From assembly GCA_033439295.1 (NCBI GenBank), contig JAVTLE010000021.1, forward strand, positions 682,009 to 746,008: a DNA stretch of 64,000 nucleotides. Direction: 5' to 3'. The notes below the pieces were generated by a model. It was not told the DNA's origin. It saw nothing but the letters and a program-made list of their open reading frames with translations, and did not search any database. The stretch comes from Deuterostichococcus epilithicus. Its lineage: Eukaryota > Chlorophyta > Trebouxiophyceae > Prasiolales > Stichococcaceae. Shown in pieces: positions 42,036-55,700 of the stretch (the stretch's first letter is position 1; each line of letters begins with the position of its first letter). Both the position numbers and the translations under genes were made by a program.

Positions 42036-45000
42036 ATGGATGGCCAGTGCGACTGCGATGAGTGCCGCGCCAGTCGCGAGCGGGACAGCCACGCGCGCGA
42101 TCCGGCCAAGCTCAAAGACTCGTGGCTGGGCAGATCGCTGACAGGCGCCTGCTTGTCACTATGCCATGCCGGCCATGCCTGCGATGGCGCAGAGGCCAAC
42201 AGCATGCAGCTGGTGCCCGTCGCCATGCCTGGCTCGGGGCGGCGCGTGTCGCTGTCGGCGCACATCTTGCAGGTGCGCCGCAGTGCGCCTATGGGGTCAG
42301 GAAATTGGGCTCATTGCCGCCGACAGCACGGGTGCCGCCATCATGACCAACAAGCATAGCACACACGCGGCGCAAGCTGGCTCGCAGTGTAGTTTGTTTT
42401 CCAAGCTGCCATGTGCATTAGCGGAGGTCCTATGGTATGCCATGTCCCTCACAGTGACGGAACAAGTTGACCTGCAGGCTCTGGGAATGCACAAGCGCGC
42501 CGCCCCAAACCAGCTGGCGCAGCACATGGACACCACGGACGGCAAGACTCTGCGGAAGCTGGCCTCGGACCTGCGCGGCCGTGCGACTCGCAAAAAGCTG
42601 ACGTCCCTGGGTGCGCTTCGAACCGCCTCGAAATGTGCGGGTTGTCTTGGTGCCGGCTGCCGTTCACTGTGCTGCATTGCCCCACTTGCTGTGTGCGCTT
42701 CTGCAATCTCGCAGTGTTTCGACAGTTCCTCAGCAATGCTCGCAGGTGTGTGCAACGAATTAAGCCTTAGCCCTGACATGAGCGAGCGCGCCCGCCTTAG
42801 GTCCGCCATTTACGTGCAGCCTGAGCTGGCAGCGCACGTCCAGATCACTGCCCGGCATGTCAGTCACGATGAGGCCGCAGCCTCTGTCGACAGTGCTGTG
42901 CTGCTGCACGAGGTGGGCATCAACTCACCAACAATGCGACACGCCGGCACCGCAAGTTTCCGGTGTGTCGTGAGCAGGAAGGCTGGCGTCACCGGTGCGC
43001 TGCTCAACATCGTGGAGGCCGGCCCCGACTACGATGTGGACCCGGCTGCTGAGACGCCAGACGGCGACGGCAGCGATAACGAGGTGTACTCGCAGACGGA
43101 CAAGCGTTTCAGGGATGAGCTGGCTTCCGTCATCTGGATCCTGAGCGTTGCCACAAGCGGAAACCTGCTGGGTATACCCTCTGAGGCCACGCCGGGTTTC
43201 GCTCGCGCCCTCATGCAGGTGCATTCTGATCTTAGGGTTTCAGTTCCAGCTTGGTGCTGCTGCCAAATGTGCTCGCTGTAGGGTCCGCCAGCTACCGCCG
43301 GAAATTATGAGAGTTTCCGCACGAGCTGCCTTCGAGGCGCTCATGCCGTGGCAGCATGTGTTGATGGGGCCCGGCCCGAGGTGCAGCATTCGATGTGCAT
43401 CGCCAACAAGCTGGCAGGTCCTCATGCGCATTGCACAAGTCTCACGCTGGCAGCAACGCTGGTGATGCTGACTGAAGCGGCACCCGTGTGCGCCGCGCAG
43501 AAACTCTCGCTGCTGGCCCAGTACCCACGACTCGGAGCAGTTCACTCTGGCGCGTGTGTACGAAAAGGCCGGCGAGGCGTGCGGCTCGAAAGCCGACCTG
43601 GCCAAGCTGTTCCCAAGTGCGCTTTCCACCGTGCGATGGTCAGGTGCCGTGGCCTGCAGGCTTCTGGAACCATGGAACCCATGGAAATCGCTGCTACTGC
43701 TGCTGCTGCTCCAAGCGGCTGCTGCATTGGGTGTGGATGAGAGGCGTGGCGGGTGGGACTTTCAGGCGCATCATCCTCAGTGACATCTGGCAGCAAGGCA
43801 TCATCCTGGACAGAGGTCCAGCATCGTTGCATCGATGTCCGTCATCATGACGATCATCACGTATGCTTGCAGATGCCGGGGCCGACGATGACGACGTGCC
43901 GCCGCTGTCGGACAACAGCGACTACCAGGACGACTTTTCGGACATGGAAGACGAAGAGGAGACGACAGAGCCCTCGTCCGAGAGGGGGGCCCGGGTTTCG
44001 ACTTCAAACCTATGTGCGCCTCCAGGCCTCCAGGCTCCATCTCCAACTCCTGTCAGTGCATTGGCTGGCTCAGCCGCCTGTGCAGAGATGCGCCATCCTG
44101 CGACTCAAACACTGCGCAATGGATGAGATGGGCCAGGTCCGGCAGCATTGCTGCAAATGTGGACCAATCACCCCCGTGCACCCCTGCCGCAGTCTACGCG
44201 CCAGAGATCGCCAGAGAATTCGCTGCCATGACGGAGGCAGCTCGCGCGGCAGCCACGAGATATGCGGCGCCGGCGGCCAAGCCCGCGGCCAGGCCGACGC
44301 CGGCCGCCAAGAAACCCGCCAAGCCGGCGCCCAAGCCGACGCCGGCGGCAAAGCAGCCTGCAAAGCCGGCGCCAGCGGCGGCGGCCAAGCAGCAGCCGGC
44401 CAAGCCCACGAAGTCAGCAGCGGCGCAGGACGACACCTCCATGCCGGACGTGGTCACCAACAGCCTGTTCGCCATCGGCTGCACGCCGGGCGGGTCCCGC
44501 AAGGTAGGCCCTGCGGGCGACGGCCTGTGACCTGCAGGGGCACCAGCATCCCGGCATGCATGGGTGCCTCGTCTGCACCTGGCCCAGTCGAGCAGCTCAG
44601 CTCATGGGCCGTTGCCTCCTGCACTGCAGGGCACCGCACCGCACCGCGCCGCACTGCGCTGCGCTGCACTGCAACCCGCGGTCGACACTGTACCCTACAT
44701 CTCACATTTGCAGGTGGAGGCGTTCCGCAACCTGATGTCGGAGTCCGCCATCGTGCGCGACGCGGTGGACACGGTGCCGGCCAGCTACGCGCCCGAATTT
44801 GTCGAGCTGCTCGTCGGCCTCGCCTCCGATGTGCGCGCCCCGCTTGCCCCTTTGGCCCATCCCTTCCACTCCTTGGCCCATCCCTTTTCACTCCTTCCCG
44901 GCATGGCCCTTCCCGTGTCGGACTCCGCAAATGGAAGGCTTCTGGTGTCTCTGGGACGGCTGGGTCGTAGCCGGCCTGCAACCTGCAAGCCCTCAGGAGC

Positions 45001-48000
45001 GTCCAGCCCCCAAGAGCGGGAGCCAGCTGGTGCCAAACCCTGGGGCGTCGCCCCCTGCATGCGCTGCGGCACACTTGGGGACTGCTGCGCCGGGTGTCGC
45101 TGCAGCAGACTGACGCCGCATGAGACTGACCCTTCGCACCGCTGTGCCGCAGCCGCAGCACATGACGCGCAAGATGATCGAGACGACGGCGTCGGAGCAG
45201 GCGCTGGTGGCCAAGTACTGCGAGGCGCACCCTGACGGCGGCGGCCCGCTCGCGGACGGCGACACGGACCGGCCCACCTCGGCAGCCGGCCTGGTGGCCG
45301 CGGTAGGCATGGTCGGGCCCCCCGCCGGCGCGCTGAAGGGGGGGGCTCACAGCAGCGGCGGNAGCGGCGGCGGNGGCGGCGGCGGCGGGTCTGCCTCTCC
45401 TGCAGCGGCAGCGGCGGCGGGTCTGCCTCTCCTGCAGCGGCAGCGGGCGTCGCCAAGAAGGCGGGCGGCGCCAAGGCCAAGGCCAAGGGCGGCAGCAGCG
45501 GCTTCTCTTTTGGCGCGGCGCTGGGCATGAAGCCCAAGCCGGTGCCGGCGGCTGCCCCGAAGGCGACGGCGGCCGCAGAGAAGGCCAAGGCCCCGTCGCC
45601 GCTGCCGCAGCAGCAGCCGCAGCGGCAGCAGCAGCAGGGGGCGGCAAAGGGGTCAGCAGGTAGCCGACCGTCTGGCACAGGCCCCGCGCCGCAGAAGGTC
45701 ACCCGCACGGCGGCGCCGGGTGAAGAGCCGCCTGCGTTCCACAAGCAGATGGCAGGCAGCCTCGCAGCCGGCGGCAGCGCAGGCCCCTCGGCCCGGGCCT
45801 CGCCCGCTGCGCCGCCGGAGCAGCAGCCGGACAGCAAGGGCGCGAAGCGGAAGGCGGGGCGGCAGACGGTGGCAGACGGCGCAAGCTCGCAGGTGTTGGC
45901 CTCGTCGGCGGGCAGCCTGTCCTCAGGCGAGCACAGCAGCGCGTCGTTGTACACAACAAACGAGGCGCCGCATGACGCCGGGCGGCCGCAGGGCGCGGCT
46001 GCCACGGCGCAGGCTGCCGAAGAGCCGGCAACGGCCGCCGGCGCGGGGTATGCGGCAGACGCGGCGGCGGCGGAGGCGGCGGCGCAGCCAGGCGACGGCC
46101 ACGAGTCGGACGAGGACCCCTTCGCGTGGCTGGGCAGGTCCGGTGGCGAGGCGGCCTCACTGCCGCAGCTGCCGCAGGCGGCCCCTGCCGCGGCGGCGGC
46201 GCCGGTGGAGCGCCGCAGCCGGCGCCGGCACCGCGGCCCCNGCCACGCTTGGGCTCCGCGCAGGCGGCGCGCAGGGCGTTCACCACCAAGCGGACGCGGT
46301 CGCCGCGGCGCGGCATGGGCGCCGCCAAGCCCAGGCCGGCAGGCCTGCGCAACCCCTTCGAGCTGCTGGAGGATGGCGCGTCGGAGCCGGAGCCGGAGCT
46401 GGACGAGTCATCAGGCCGCGAAGACTCCGAGGAGGACGTTGCGGACGTCACGTACGCGGCGCCCACGGCGGCAGTCGCCCCGGCGGCGGCGCCGGNCGNC
46501 GGCGCCAGTGCAGCAGAAGCANTCGATGCGGCTGGACGGCGGCAGGTGCGGCGCGAGCCGTCCGGGCTCCGCCTGCAGCAGCTGGGGCGGCGTGCCCAAA
46601 GAGTTTGCGCTGCCGCCCGCGATCGACCCGTGGGCGAAGCACCGGCCCGTCGGCGGCCAGCAGGTGCCCGTCCGCCCCCTTGCAGGGAATCTTGTGCGAC
46701 GAGCGTACACCACTCAGCTCTCAGCACTGAGCGCTGCCTGCTGGGCTCCGACAGGGTGGCATCCTGGCTGCGTGGGTTCTGCAGGTGCAGGCCAGCTCGA
46801 CAGGGAGTGATCGCTCTCGTCCTGCAGCAGCGTGGCTTCATGGCCGGCCTGCCCCAACAGCACGGGCATGCTGTCAAGTGGTCACCGCACTGGCGGGCCA
46901 AGTGAAGTCGAGATGCATGTGCCCCTTTCCTGCAGACCCCGGCGGGCATCATCATGTGCCGCGTCTGCGGCTGGTCAGGTCACCCTGCGCCAGCGCTGCA
47001 CCACTTCCTGGTGCGCCTCTGTCGCTGCATTGTCTGTGCGGCTGTCCTGCGGCCGTCTCCTGCCCTATCTCGCTGCGTGCTGGGGCGGAAAGCGTTGCAA
47101 ACGCACCAACAGCCGTTGCGGCATGCACCTGAACAAAGTCCAGGGTCACAGCCATTGATCTTGCATGTCATCACTCACGATGCTGCTTTGTCATCATCTG
47201 CTTTTGTTCCTCTCGTCGCAGCTCTGCTGCCTCCACTTCTGGGGCTTTGTGACGATCGCCGTGCACCGCGCAGGGCCAGGAGCATGCGTTCATGTGCGAG
47301 GCGATGGGCACTGGCGCCTGCGCCGCCTGCGGCGTCAAGTGCCCCTCCCCCGGGCACCTCCGGGTGGGTTCCACTGCCGGCCGCTGCACTCGCTGCGAGC
47401 TCAGAGTGCAACGACTCTTTTAGGGTTTACGACTCTGTGCATCAGTGTGTCGAAACACCCGTGAAGCTGACGAGTCCAGGCTGCAGCGTGGGATGCAGCG
47501 AGCGACAGCGGCCTGTGCACATGGGACCTCTCTGCTGTTGAGGGCCCTCACATGACAACACACTTGTCATTTGTGAGGACCAACTGTCTGACAGCGTTTG
47601 CGGGCTGCGAGCAGGTGCACATGACGAGCCGCAAGCACCAGGAACGCGTCGCATGGCTGGTCGCCAGCGCCGCCGATCCGGGTACACGGCAGCCGCCGCC
47701 GCCGCCACGGCAGCCGCAGCCGCCGCCGCCACGGCAGCCGCGGCCGCAGCCGCAGCAGCAAGGGCAGCCGCAGCCGTCGCCATCGCCGCCTCCGCCGCAG
47801 CAGCTGGCGGCCGCGGCAGCGCAGCGCCCGGCCTCGCCGCAGCCGGCGGCGCCAGCGGCGGAGCCCATTGGCGAGGAGATCGCCAACAACTTCGAGTGCC
47901 CCATCACCCAGGTGGGCGCTGAGGGTTGCAGGCTCCATTCTGCGTCTCTGCAATAGAAGTTCTGAGGCGAGCTGCTCATGAGCAACCTGCTGATGCAGCA

Positions 48001-48611
48001 GCAGCAGCTAGCTCTGAAGTCCTGCCTCAGAAAGCTGGTCCTGATGCTCGCACAACAGGAAGCGATGGACAGATTGTCATGGAAAGCAAAGTACTGCTGA
48101 GGCTGACTTCAGAGCTTGTCTCACTCGACTCGCAGGATTGGATGGTAGACCCGGTGATATGTGCTGACGGATATACCTATGAGCGCTCCGCCATCGAGTC
48201 GTGGATCGCCCGCAACAAAACGTCGCCCATGACAGGTGCCGCGCCTTGCTTCGAACGTCTTCCTGCAAGCTCTCCCAGCTGACTCCTCGAGCGGTCATCG
48301 TCGGGAAATTTGATGTCGCGGCAGCCACGAAGAGCATTCTACGAGCCTGCTGCAGCCATGCGATCAGGGCTTCATGTGACAGCTTCAGACCTCCCGGCAC
48401 AATTTGCTGGCTCATGTGGTTCTGCGCGCTGGTGCCATGCCGTGCAGCAGTGCTGCTCGGCCTTCATCACATTTCGGCAGACGATGGCCATGATATGAGA
48501 CTGATGTTCCTATCCGCTGCTGCTGCAGGGCTCGACCTGACCTCCACTACCCTCACGCCCAACCGGGCCCTGCAGGGCGCAATCCGGGCCATGATGGTGA
48601 AGCAGACTTGA
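42036..48611 (+). CDS. Large U-box protein with one paired C2H2 zinc-finger module
   Basis: Probable E3 ubiquitin ligase. Exons: 42036-42272, 42478-42610, 42746-43218, 43282-43380, 43541-43643, 43873-44013, 44193-44503, 44714-44830, 45153-46663, 46936-47010, 47274-47363, 47615-47911, 48136-48235, 48529-48611. Phases close except inside 45153-46663, where a 32-bp duplication and N bases shift the frame. The product is about 1250 residues. The N-terminal 350 residues are unrecognised. Then come an acidic stretch, an Ala/Lys/Pro-rich region and the motif DEDPFAWL. A two-finger module follows: CRVCGWSGHPAPALHHFL, then CAACGVKCPSPGHLRVHMTS and RKHQERVAWL. The C-terminal U-box reads NFECPITQDWMVDPVICADG, then YTYERSAIESWI and SPMTG. 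It is a paralogue of the next gene. The start is uncertain. Confidence 0.72.
45387..45450 (+). repeat. 32-bp tandem duplication causing a frameshift in the first U-box gene
   Basis: The unit containing TCTGCCTCTCCTGCAGCGGC occurs twice, 32 bp apart. With one copy the exon reads on smoothly as SASPAAAAGVAKKAGGAKAK; with two the frame is lost. N bases lie just upstream (about 45362 and 45374), so an assembly error is plausible. The unit ends in CTCCTGCAG, so it also duplicates an acceptor-like site. Confidence 0.7.
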
Positions 48612-49780
48612 ACAAGGGATGCAAAAGGCAGGCCAGACGGCCATGCGGCTCCTGAACGCGCTGTGATCGCAGGCAGCCAGAGTCAGCGCTGCTGCCGAGG
48701 TACAGCAGCTTGGTGAAATTTGCATCCCAGTTGAACAACGACAATGCAGTCGGACCGCCCCGCGTGCGAGTGTTTCGGGCAGCCTAGGCAGTGTAGGATG
48801 CTCAGCTGTAGTGCGCAGTGTGTTTCTAGCACCCTGCTTGTGAGTGGAAGCTAGCTCCTCCGATGTGTGCCACAGGGTTTCAGTTTCGAATGTTGGGCTC
48901 CGGTTCGCATATGAATGGGAGGCCAATCTCGTGCAATCTGGCGAAGTTCACTTCCAAACTTACCTTTCGAGTTGCCCTTCCAAGGCTCATACAGTAGGCA
49001 CCTGTCTGCGCCCAATCACTTGAGCTGCCGATGCCGATTGACCCGATCGCCGTGTTTGCAGTGCTGGGCACGCTCAGGCACGCTGCCCTTCCAACCGCTA
49101 ATGCACCCAGCGCAGCAGGCTGTAAAGTGCAAGTCTATTGGGGGTCCGCAGCTTTTCGCCACTGGTGCAATCTGACAGTAACAGACGGCACTGCAAGTCT
49201 AAGTCGGGAATCCGCAACGCGGCACAGTCGGACGATAGACGCTTCAAAGACGAAAAGTGCTGCAGACAAGTGCTGCAGGTGATGGCGGAGTCTGCGCTGA
49301 AGGCCCTCACCAGGTGTGACTTCGTGTTTAGAAGATGAGGCTAATGTCAGGCACGCATCAGCGCGGCACTGTCCATACAGATCAAAACAGCAGGCTCGGG
49401 TAAACTCACTCCGCGAGGCCGACAAAGTACCGAGCAAAACCGGAGCCTTGTAGAGACGACATGATGTCTGCAGCAGGGCCGCAGCGTACCGAGTTGCATG
49501 CGTTGCATGCGCTGACTCAACACAAGAGGACATCGTGAACGACGGCAACGCTTGCGAAGACTGACTCACGCTTATGGATGGTGGGCGCCAGCAAGCTGGC
49601 AGCAACTCGGGTGCGTGAAAATGCCCGAAAAGCAGGTTCGAGGTGGTCCATTATGCCAAGCGATGTCATCTCTGCATTGCATCGTATCGCATTGCATCTC
49701 ATTACCGGCCCTGCACAACATGGCAATCCTGCTGGGAAGGTGCCCGCTGAGAGTGGACCCTTGATTTCTTCGTGCTGCAG
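48612..49780. other. Intergenic region between the two U-box genes
   Basis: About 1.2 kb between tandem paralogues. It should hold a 3' UTR, a promoter and possibly a 5'-UTR intron ending at 49780. No coding stretch stands out. Confidence 0.45.
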
Positions 49781-52700
49781 ATGCAGGCGCCTGATGGCAG
49801 CACCAGTGGCGGCACCAGCGGCAGTAGAAGCAGCATCTCCGGCGTCGACAACGATATCAGCAAACGGATCAGGTCCAGCGGCGGCGGCAGCGACAGTGGC
49901 GATGCCTTGGATTTTTTCAAGCAGCCGCCACCGCCAGGCGAAGAACTCACTGGTTTTGTGGAGATTTTGCTGGCCCACGCTGCCTCAGCGGGTCAGGCAT
50001 CAGACTCGCAGGCGCAGCAGGCGAGTTCTGCATTGCCGTTAGGCCAGTGAGGAGGCCGAGTTCGTGTTTCAGTCACTGCAACCCTGCTGCAGCACTGCCT
50101 TGTGACTGTTCACCAGACCGTAAGCCTCTGGACCACCTGACAGGACTGCGTCTGCACTCTGCACATCACGGCCATGGGCAGCACGAGTCGGCGCAAATCA
50201 GTTCTTGGTGCGGGCTGAGAGACCTGCTTCATGCCTGATGACATCAGCAGTTGTCTGCTGCGCAGATGGCTGAGCTTCTGCGGTCCGACAGCATCTTGCT
50301 GGCGGCTGCGGAATGCCCCGGGGAGATTCTCACGTGCCTTACAAACGGCATGTATGAAATCCAGGTGAGCAAAGCCAGCAACTGATGATGAAGAACATCA
50401 TCATCAATCTGCCGTAGGAATGATGCACTACCATCCATGCCACACAAGGCCTGAGGAGGCCGGGAACCTTGCGGAACCTGCAAACCAGCGCAGAATGGGT
50501 CACGGGAGGTTTTGACAGCTTGATAGTATATTTGTAGGCACGCAGAATTCTTTTAGATGGGCTCGGCAAGCCAGGTATGGCGGTGCCGCCGCCTAATCCG
50601 CTTGCAGAAACGCCGTTGGGTGCACGCTGCCTGTGCTGCTGCCTCATCGTCAGGGTGTTTGTGCTGCTGCTTGCAGAACGACCGGGGCGTCTCGGAGGAG
50701 ACGTGGCCAACGGTCCTGGAGGAATTCGTCCTCAGTATGTACGACGCTCACGCCATGCTGATGGAGTCCGACGGGCACCCACTGCTGGCGAGAAGGCAGC
50801 ACGCACTTGAGCGCAGCCATGCCGTCTCGGCAGCCGACGAAGAGGAGACGGAGGCGATGGTCAGCAGGTGCACTGGTGCGCGGCAGGCGAGATGGGCGGC
50901 CATGCCCGAGGCAGGCGAGTGACGCACTCGCTGGCTGACCTGCTCCGTGGGCGTCTGGACGTGCTGCTGCGTGCATCTTGCTCGCACTGCAGGCTGCCGA
51001 GCATGCTCGCTGGGCAGTCTATGGCAGCACAGCGAGGATGTTACAACCATCGGCACCCTCAGTACGCCATGCTGCAGCTGGCACGCGCCTGGGGGGAGTG
51101 GCGCAACCTCCCTAACTCGCCGGTTCCCGTAGGCCCCTGGCGCAGCTGTTCTGCAGCTCCGCCCGCGGTCCCGGCTCCCAGGAACCGGGAGGGTGAGCCT
51201 CACATGGGGGACTGTGTCGCCCGCAGAGCGTGCGGCGGCACTGCAGCTCGGCAGGCAGCACCTCGTCACCCTGGCTCAGTGCTGGGACTTGGGACGGCAG
51301 ACACCGCCTGGCCCGGAGCTGGGGAGCTCGCTGCTGGCCATGCTGTTCATTGAGGGCGCTCCGCTCGCAGAGTTGGTCAACCGCCTGGCAGTCCGCATGT
51401 CTGACGACTGCGTGGACATCCTGTCGTACATCTCTGCACTGATGATGCGGGTGAGTGGCGCTCCCCCAAACGCACTGGGAGCCTGCACGCTGGCGGCAAG
51501 GGCTGCGCGCGCCTGCGACCACCGCCACTGCAGCATGAGCCGCCCTAGAAGGCCCTGCTGGCATCCGAAGGCTGACCTACCTGTGTGTGTCGGAGCAATG
51601 CGTCGGGCTGCAAGCACGCATTCGTGGCTTGTCATACCCATGCATGGTGCACCTGCACGATGCGGTGCTCCCGCGCTGCTGACGACGAGGAAGCGATGTT
51701 CCATCTTCTGCCTGATGCCCTCGTCCCCACTGTCCTGGTGGTGCTCATTGCCCCGGGAAATCTGTGGCGCAGGGCATGTCTCTGCCCGTCATCACGCGTG
51801 CGGTCGAGCAGATGGTGGCCAAGCTGTTTCGCAGTGCGGACGCCGGGACCAGCGACAGTAACAGCACCGGCGGCACCGGTCAAGGCGACGCAGCTGCTGC
51901 TGCGACGCGGCTGGAGGAGCGCGCCCCTGCGCCGGCTGGACACCAGCCAGATTGCCAGGGCGCCGGCGAGGAGCAAGCGGCACAGCCGTCGGCGCCTGCG
52001 GGCTCCGCCGCCGCCACGACAGAGGCGCCGCAGCCGGAGGCAGGCGTCAGCGGCGCAGCCGCCGGCGCAGCGGACATCAGCTCTGCAGATCCGGCGCGGC
52101 AGCTGGGGCAGCCTGGCACGGCGGCAAGCGCCGGAGCGGCAGCGGCCGCGCAGAGGCGCATCGCTGCTCTGGTGGATCAGCTCAGGGCGCGGAGCGCCCA
52201 GCAGGAGGCAGTGGCCGAGCTGGTAGCATCTTTCCGGGAGTGCGCTACGGAGGTAGACAACGAGGAGGCCGCCAGGGCAGCAGACCTCATAGCTGAATCC
52301 GTGGGTTCCTTTGCTGCTGCCACGAATAGAGCACTGGATGCCTCCGAGGCGCTGGTGGACAGGGCAGCGGCGACCTTGTGGGCGGACATGTCCGCCCACA
52401 AGGTGGCGGAGCTCGAGGCGAGTCTGACTCAGCAGCTGGCGAATCAAGAGGCGACGGTTGCAGCCCACGCCACGGCGGTTGCTGCTGGCCTGGCGAACCT
52501 CGAGGCAGAGCTGTTTCCGAAGCTGGTCGAGCGTGCTGCCATGCCCGCCCTCCCCCCGCTGCCGGAAGCAGCGGCTGCACAGGCCGGCGGGGCTGCGATC
52601 GAGCGTGGCGCGTCTGCCGGGGCGCCACCGCGGCAGACGGCCAAGCAAATGTCTCAAGGGATGCTAGCGCGAATGAGGCGCATCGAGACCTCCCTGCGGC

Positions 52701-55700
52701 GGGCGAGGGGCGCTCCTGCCAGCAAACACCCGCCCGCCGCCGCAGCAGCATGCCTCCTGGCTGATGCTCCCTCGACGGGTCAGCCCTCAGGCGCAGAGGG
52801 CTCCAGCTGCTCGGCGGACGCACAGCCGGCGGCGGTGGCCGCGGCAGCTGGTGGCGGTGACATCCCCAGGCCTGGACGCGCAGCAGCAGCAGCAGCAGCG
52901 AAGGGCGCGGCAGGCTCAGCGTTAGAGCCCGCCGAGCCCGCGAAGCGGCGGCGCGACCCGGCACCCTCGGTAGGCGAGCCAGCTCAGGCCGGAGGCCGAG
53001 TTGTGGCGGGGCCGGCGCCGCATGGTGTGACTTATGACAAGAGCGGCGCGGTAATCGCAGATGCACAGGCACTGGCGGCGCCGCAGCCGCAGCCGCAGCT
53101 GCAGCCAGCAGGCGGTGCGGCAGGAGGCGATGCAGCCACTTCGCAGGCGGATGGCTCCGATTCCGAGGAGGACCCCTTCGCCTGGTTGCTGCCGGCAGAA
53201 GCGCCGGCGCCTGCCGTGCGAGTCCCCGCTGCCGCGCCGCCGGCTCCCGCCGCTGGCGCTGTGCCCGCTGCAGCAGGTGCGCCGCCCACCGCCGCGCCAT
53301 CAGCGCCAGTGGCGCACCCGAGCCGCCTTGGGCCTGACGTGCCGCCTGAGCCATGGATGCTGCCAGAGCCCCCCTCCGCGGACCCGCAGCCCACGACAGC
53401 TGCCGCCGGCGGGCCTGCAGATGAGCAACCCCCGGCTACGCAGCCGTCGGCACACCCTCAGCCGCCCGCGCAGCTGCCGCCCACGTCCCGACCCTCCGCG
53501 GGGACCCCTGCAGCACGAGCGCCAGCCAGCGCAGCCGCCCTGCTGCAGGCGGCCGCTGCCAGGCAGCCGGCNNCAGCGCNNCCGCCGGCTCAGCACCAGC
53601 CGCCGGCAGTGCCGGCAGGCACGCTGCATGCCTCTGCGGCAGCACCCGCAGCGCCAGTGCAGGCGGCTGCGACAGCCCCGCAGCCTTCGGCCGCCGCCGC
53701 TACGCCAACCTACAGGGCGGTCGGCGGGGTGCAGGTGAGCGTGAATACCTGCAAACGCTCACCAACATCATCTTGGCAATGCAAGTTTGTGGCACCACAT
53801 TGACATTGAATTCGACTTCATCAGTGCTGTGGCACCCGGCTGCTATCGCCCCGGCAAGAAGGCCGTCTTGCAGCAGCCGGACTTCCTCAAATTCAACAGT
53901 CTCAAAACCTGCAGGAGGCGGATGGCACCGTCATCTGCCGCGTGTGCGACTGGCGCGGCAAGCCGGAGCGCACGATCGAACACTTTAAGGCACGCTCACC
54001 GAGCCTCAGGCATTCCCTCAACGATGCACTTCTTCCTGTCTTTCCGCACACTACTCTGCCCCTGCTGTCACGAACACAGTGGCATACACTCCACATTCGT
54101 GCAGCAGGTATTCCTGCTAGCTTCTCGTCTGACGAAAGACCACCTCAAATGTGTTTTCCTGCCAGGGCTCGGCTCACCGCGACCGCGCGCGCGACCTGCC
54201 GCTAGTGTGTGGCCCCTGCGGCATCGTCTGCAATCACGAAGGCGTGCTGCGCGGCCACAAGGTCAACAGCACACCGCACGCCACGCGGCTCGCGTTCCTG
54301 CAGGGCGGCTCCGCCGCCGTGACGGAGCTGCTGGGGGAGGTGCTTGCGCCGCCGCCAGCGGTGGCAGCAGCAGACCGCCCGCGGCCGCGCCCGGAAGCGC
54401 AGCTGCAGCTGCCGCCGCGGCAGGCGCCTGAAGCCTGGCCGGCCGCCGCTGGCGCCCGCCGCCAGCCATCAGACGGCTGTGCGACCGAGGCACTGGTGCC
54501 CGCTGGCGCCCCATGGTCGTTCGTGGCGGCGGCGCCGGCAGCTGCAGCCGCGGCGCCTGGCCTGCCGCCTGGCGTGGAGGCTGTTGGCGGGCTTCAAGAC
54601 TGCGATGGCCTGGTTACGTGCGAGCTGTGCGACTGGCTCGGTGCCCCGGAGGAGACATTTGCCCACTTCAAGGTACTGTGTGCACTGCTATGTGCCGGAA
54701 ACACAGGGTTTGCCTGATGCCACCCATGTGGCAGCTGCTGCTGCTTGCCAGCCGGAGCCTTGGGGCTGGTGAGGCCATTGCGTGCACGGCAGGCTCAGCC
54801 GTCAGGCAGTAGTGGGCGGTGGTCGTGAGCACAGGTCGAGCTCTGCTCCCTGACAGCCTCATAGACTGTGCTGAGTACTCCAGCACCCGGTCGACATCTC
54901 CTCTGCCGGCACCGCTGTCATTGCCTCTGCGCATTGTCGTACAGGCGCCGGAGCACTATGCGAATACAGATGGCCTCAGTCGGGGGACCTGGTGCGGTTC
55001 CTGTGGGATGGGGTCTTTACCCGACGGGCTGGAAGCCCACCGGGCGACAGCGGCGCACATCTCCAGGATCGTCTGGCTGCAAGAGCGCTCCGATGCGAAG
55101 CAGCCGCGGCAGCCTACCACGGCCCCTACGGCGCCGTCGGCGGCAGCCAGCAGGGGCAGCGGCAGCGGCGGCGGAAACTTGGCGGCGGCGCCTGCGCAGC
55201 GAGACCACCCGGGATCCTGCAAGCTGTGCGCCTGGAAGGGTGACTCGGTGTTGCAGCACTTCAAGGTGCTTTATCGCTGCTGAATATCGATCTTGCTGCA
55301 GTGCGCAACTTGTCATGTGGTAAAGATTGTTCAATGCCGGCCTCCCAGTGATGAACAGGGCTCAAAGCTGCTTTGTCGGAGCTGAGATGGGGCCCTTTCC
55401 AGCGCTCTCTTGTCGAATGATAGGCAGAATCTTACACATGGCGCAGCATCGCGATCAGCTTCGCAAGGTTCTTGCGTGCTGCAGAACGACGCCGGGCACC
55501 AGCGGCGGTGCCGCGAGGCCGGCGCCTTCAGCTGCGCCGACTGCGGCGTCGTGTGCCCGGGGCCCCCACAGCTGGCGGACCACCGCGCCTGCGACAGGCA
55601 TGTTGCCAGGGCCGCGCTGCTGCGGGGCGCCGGCCACGCGGTGAAAGAGCAGGCGGCGGCGCAGCGGGCGGTGGCGGGCATGCAGCAGGCAGCGGCAGCG

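Noticed and set aside
45303-45436. Intron between GTAGGC at 45303 and the duplicated CTCCTGCAG
   Set aside because: Phases do not match for either acceptor, and the sequence between reads well as a Gly/Ala-rich linker up to the duplication.
45699-46955. 418-codon open frame on the minus strand
   Set aside because: Antisense to the GC-rich coding exon of the first U-box gene; composition (Arg, Pro, Ala, Cys) is typical of a shadow frame and it has no domain.
51632-52657. 341-codon open frame on the minus strand
   Set aside because: Shadow of the 654-codon exon of the second U-box gene; Arg/Leu/Gly-rich without structure.
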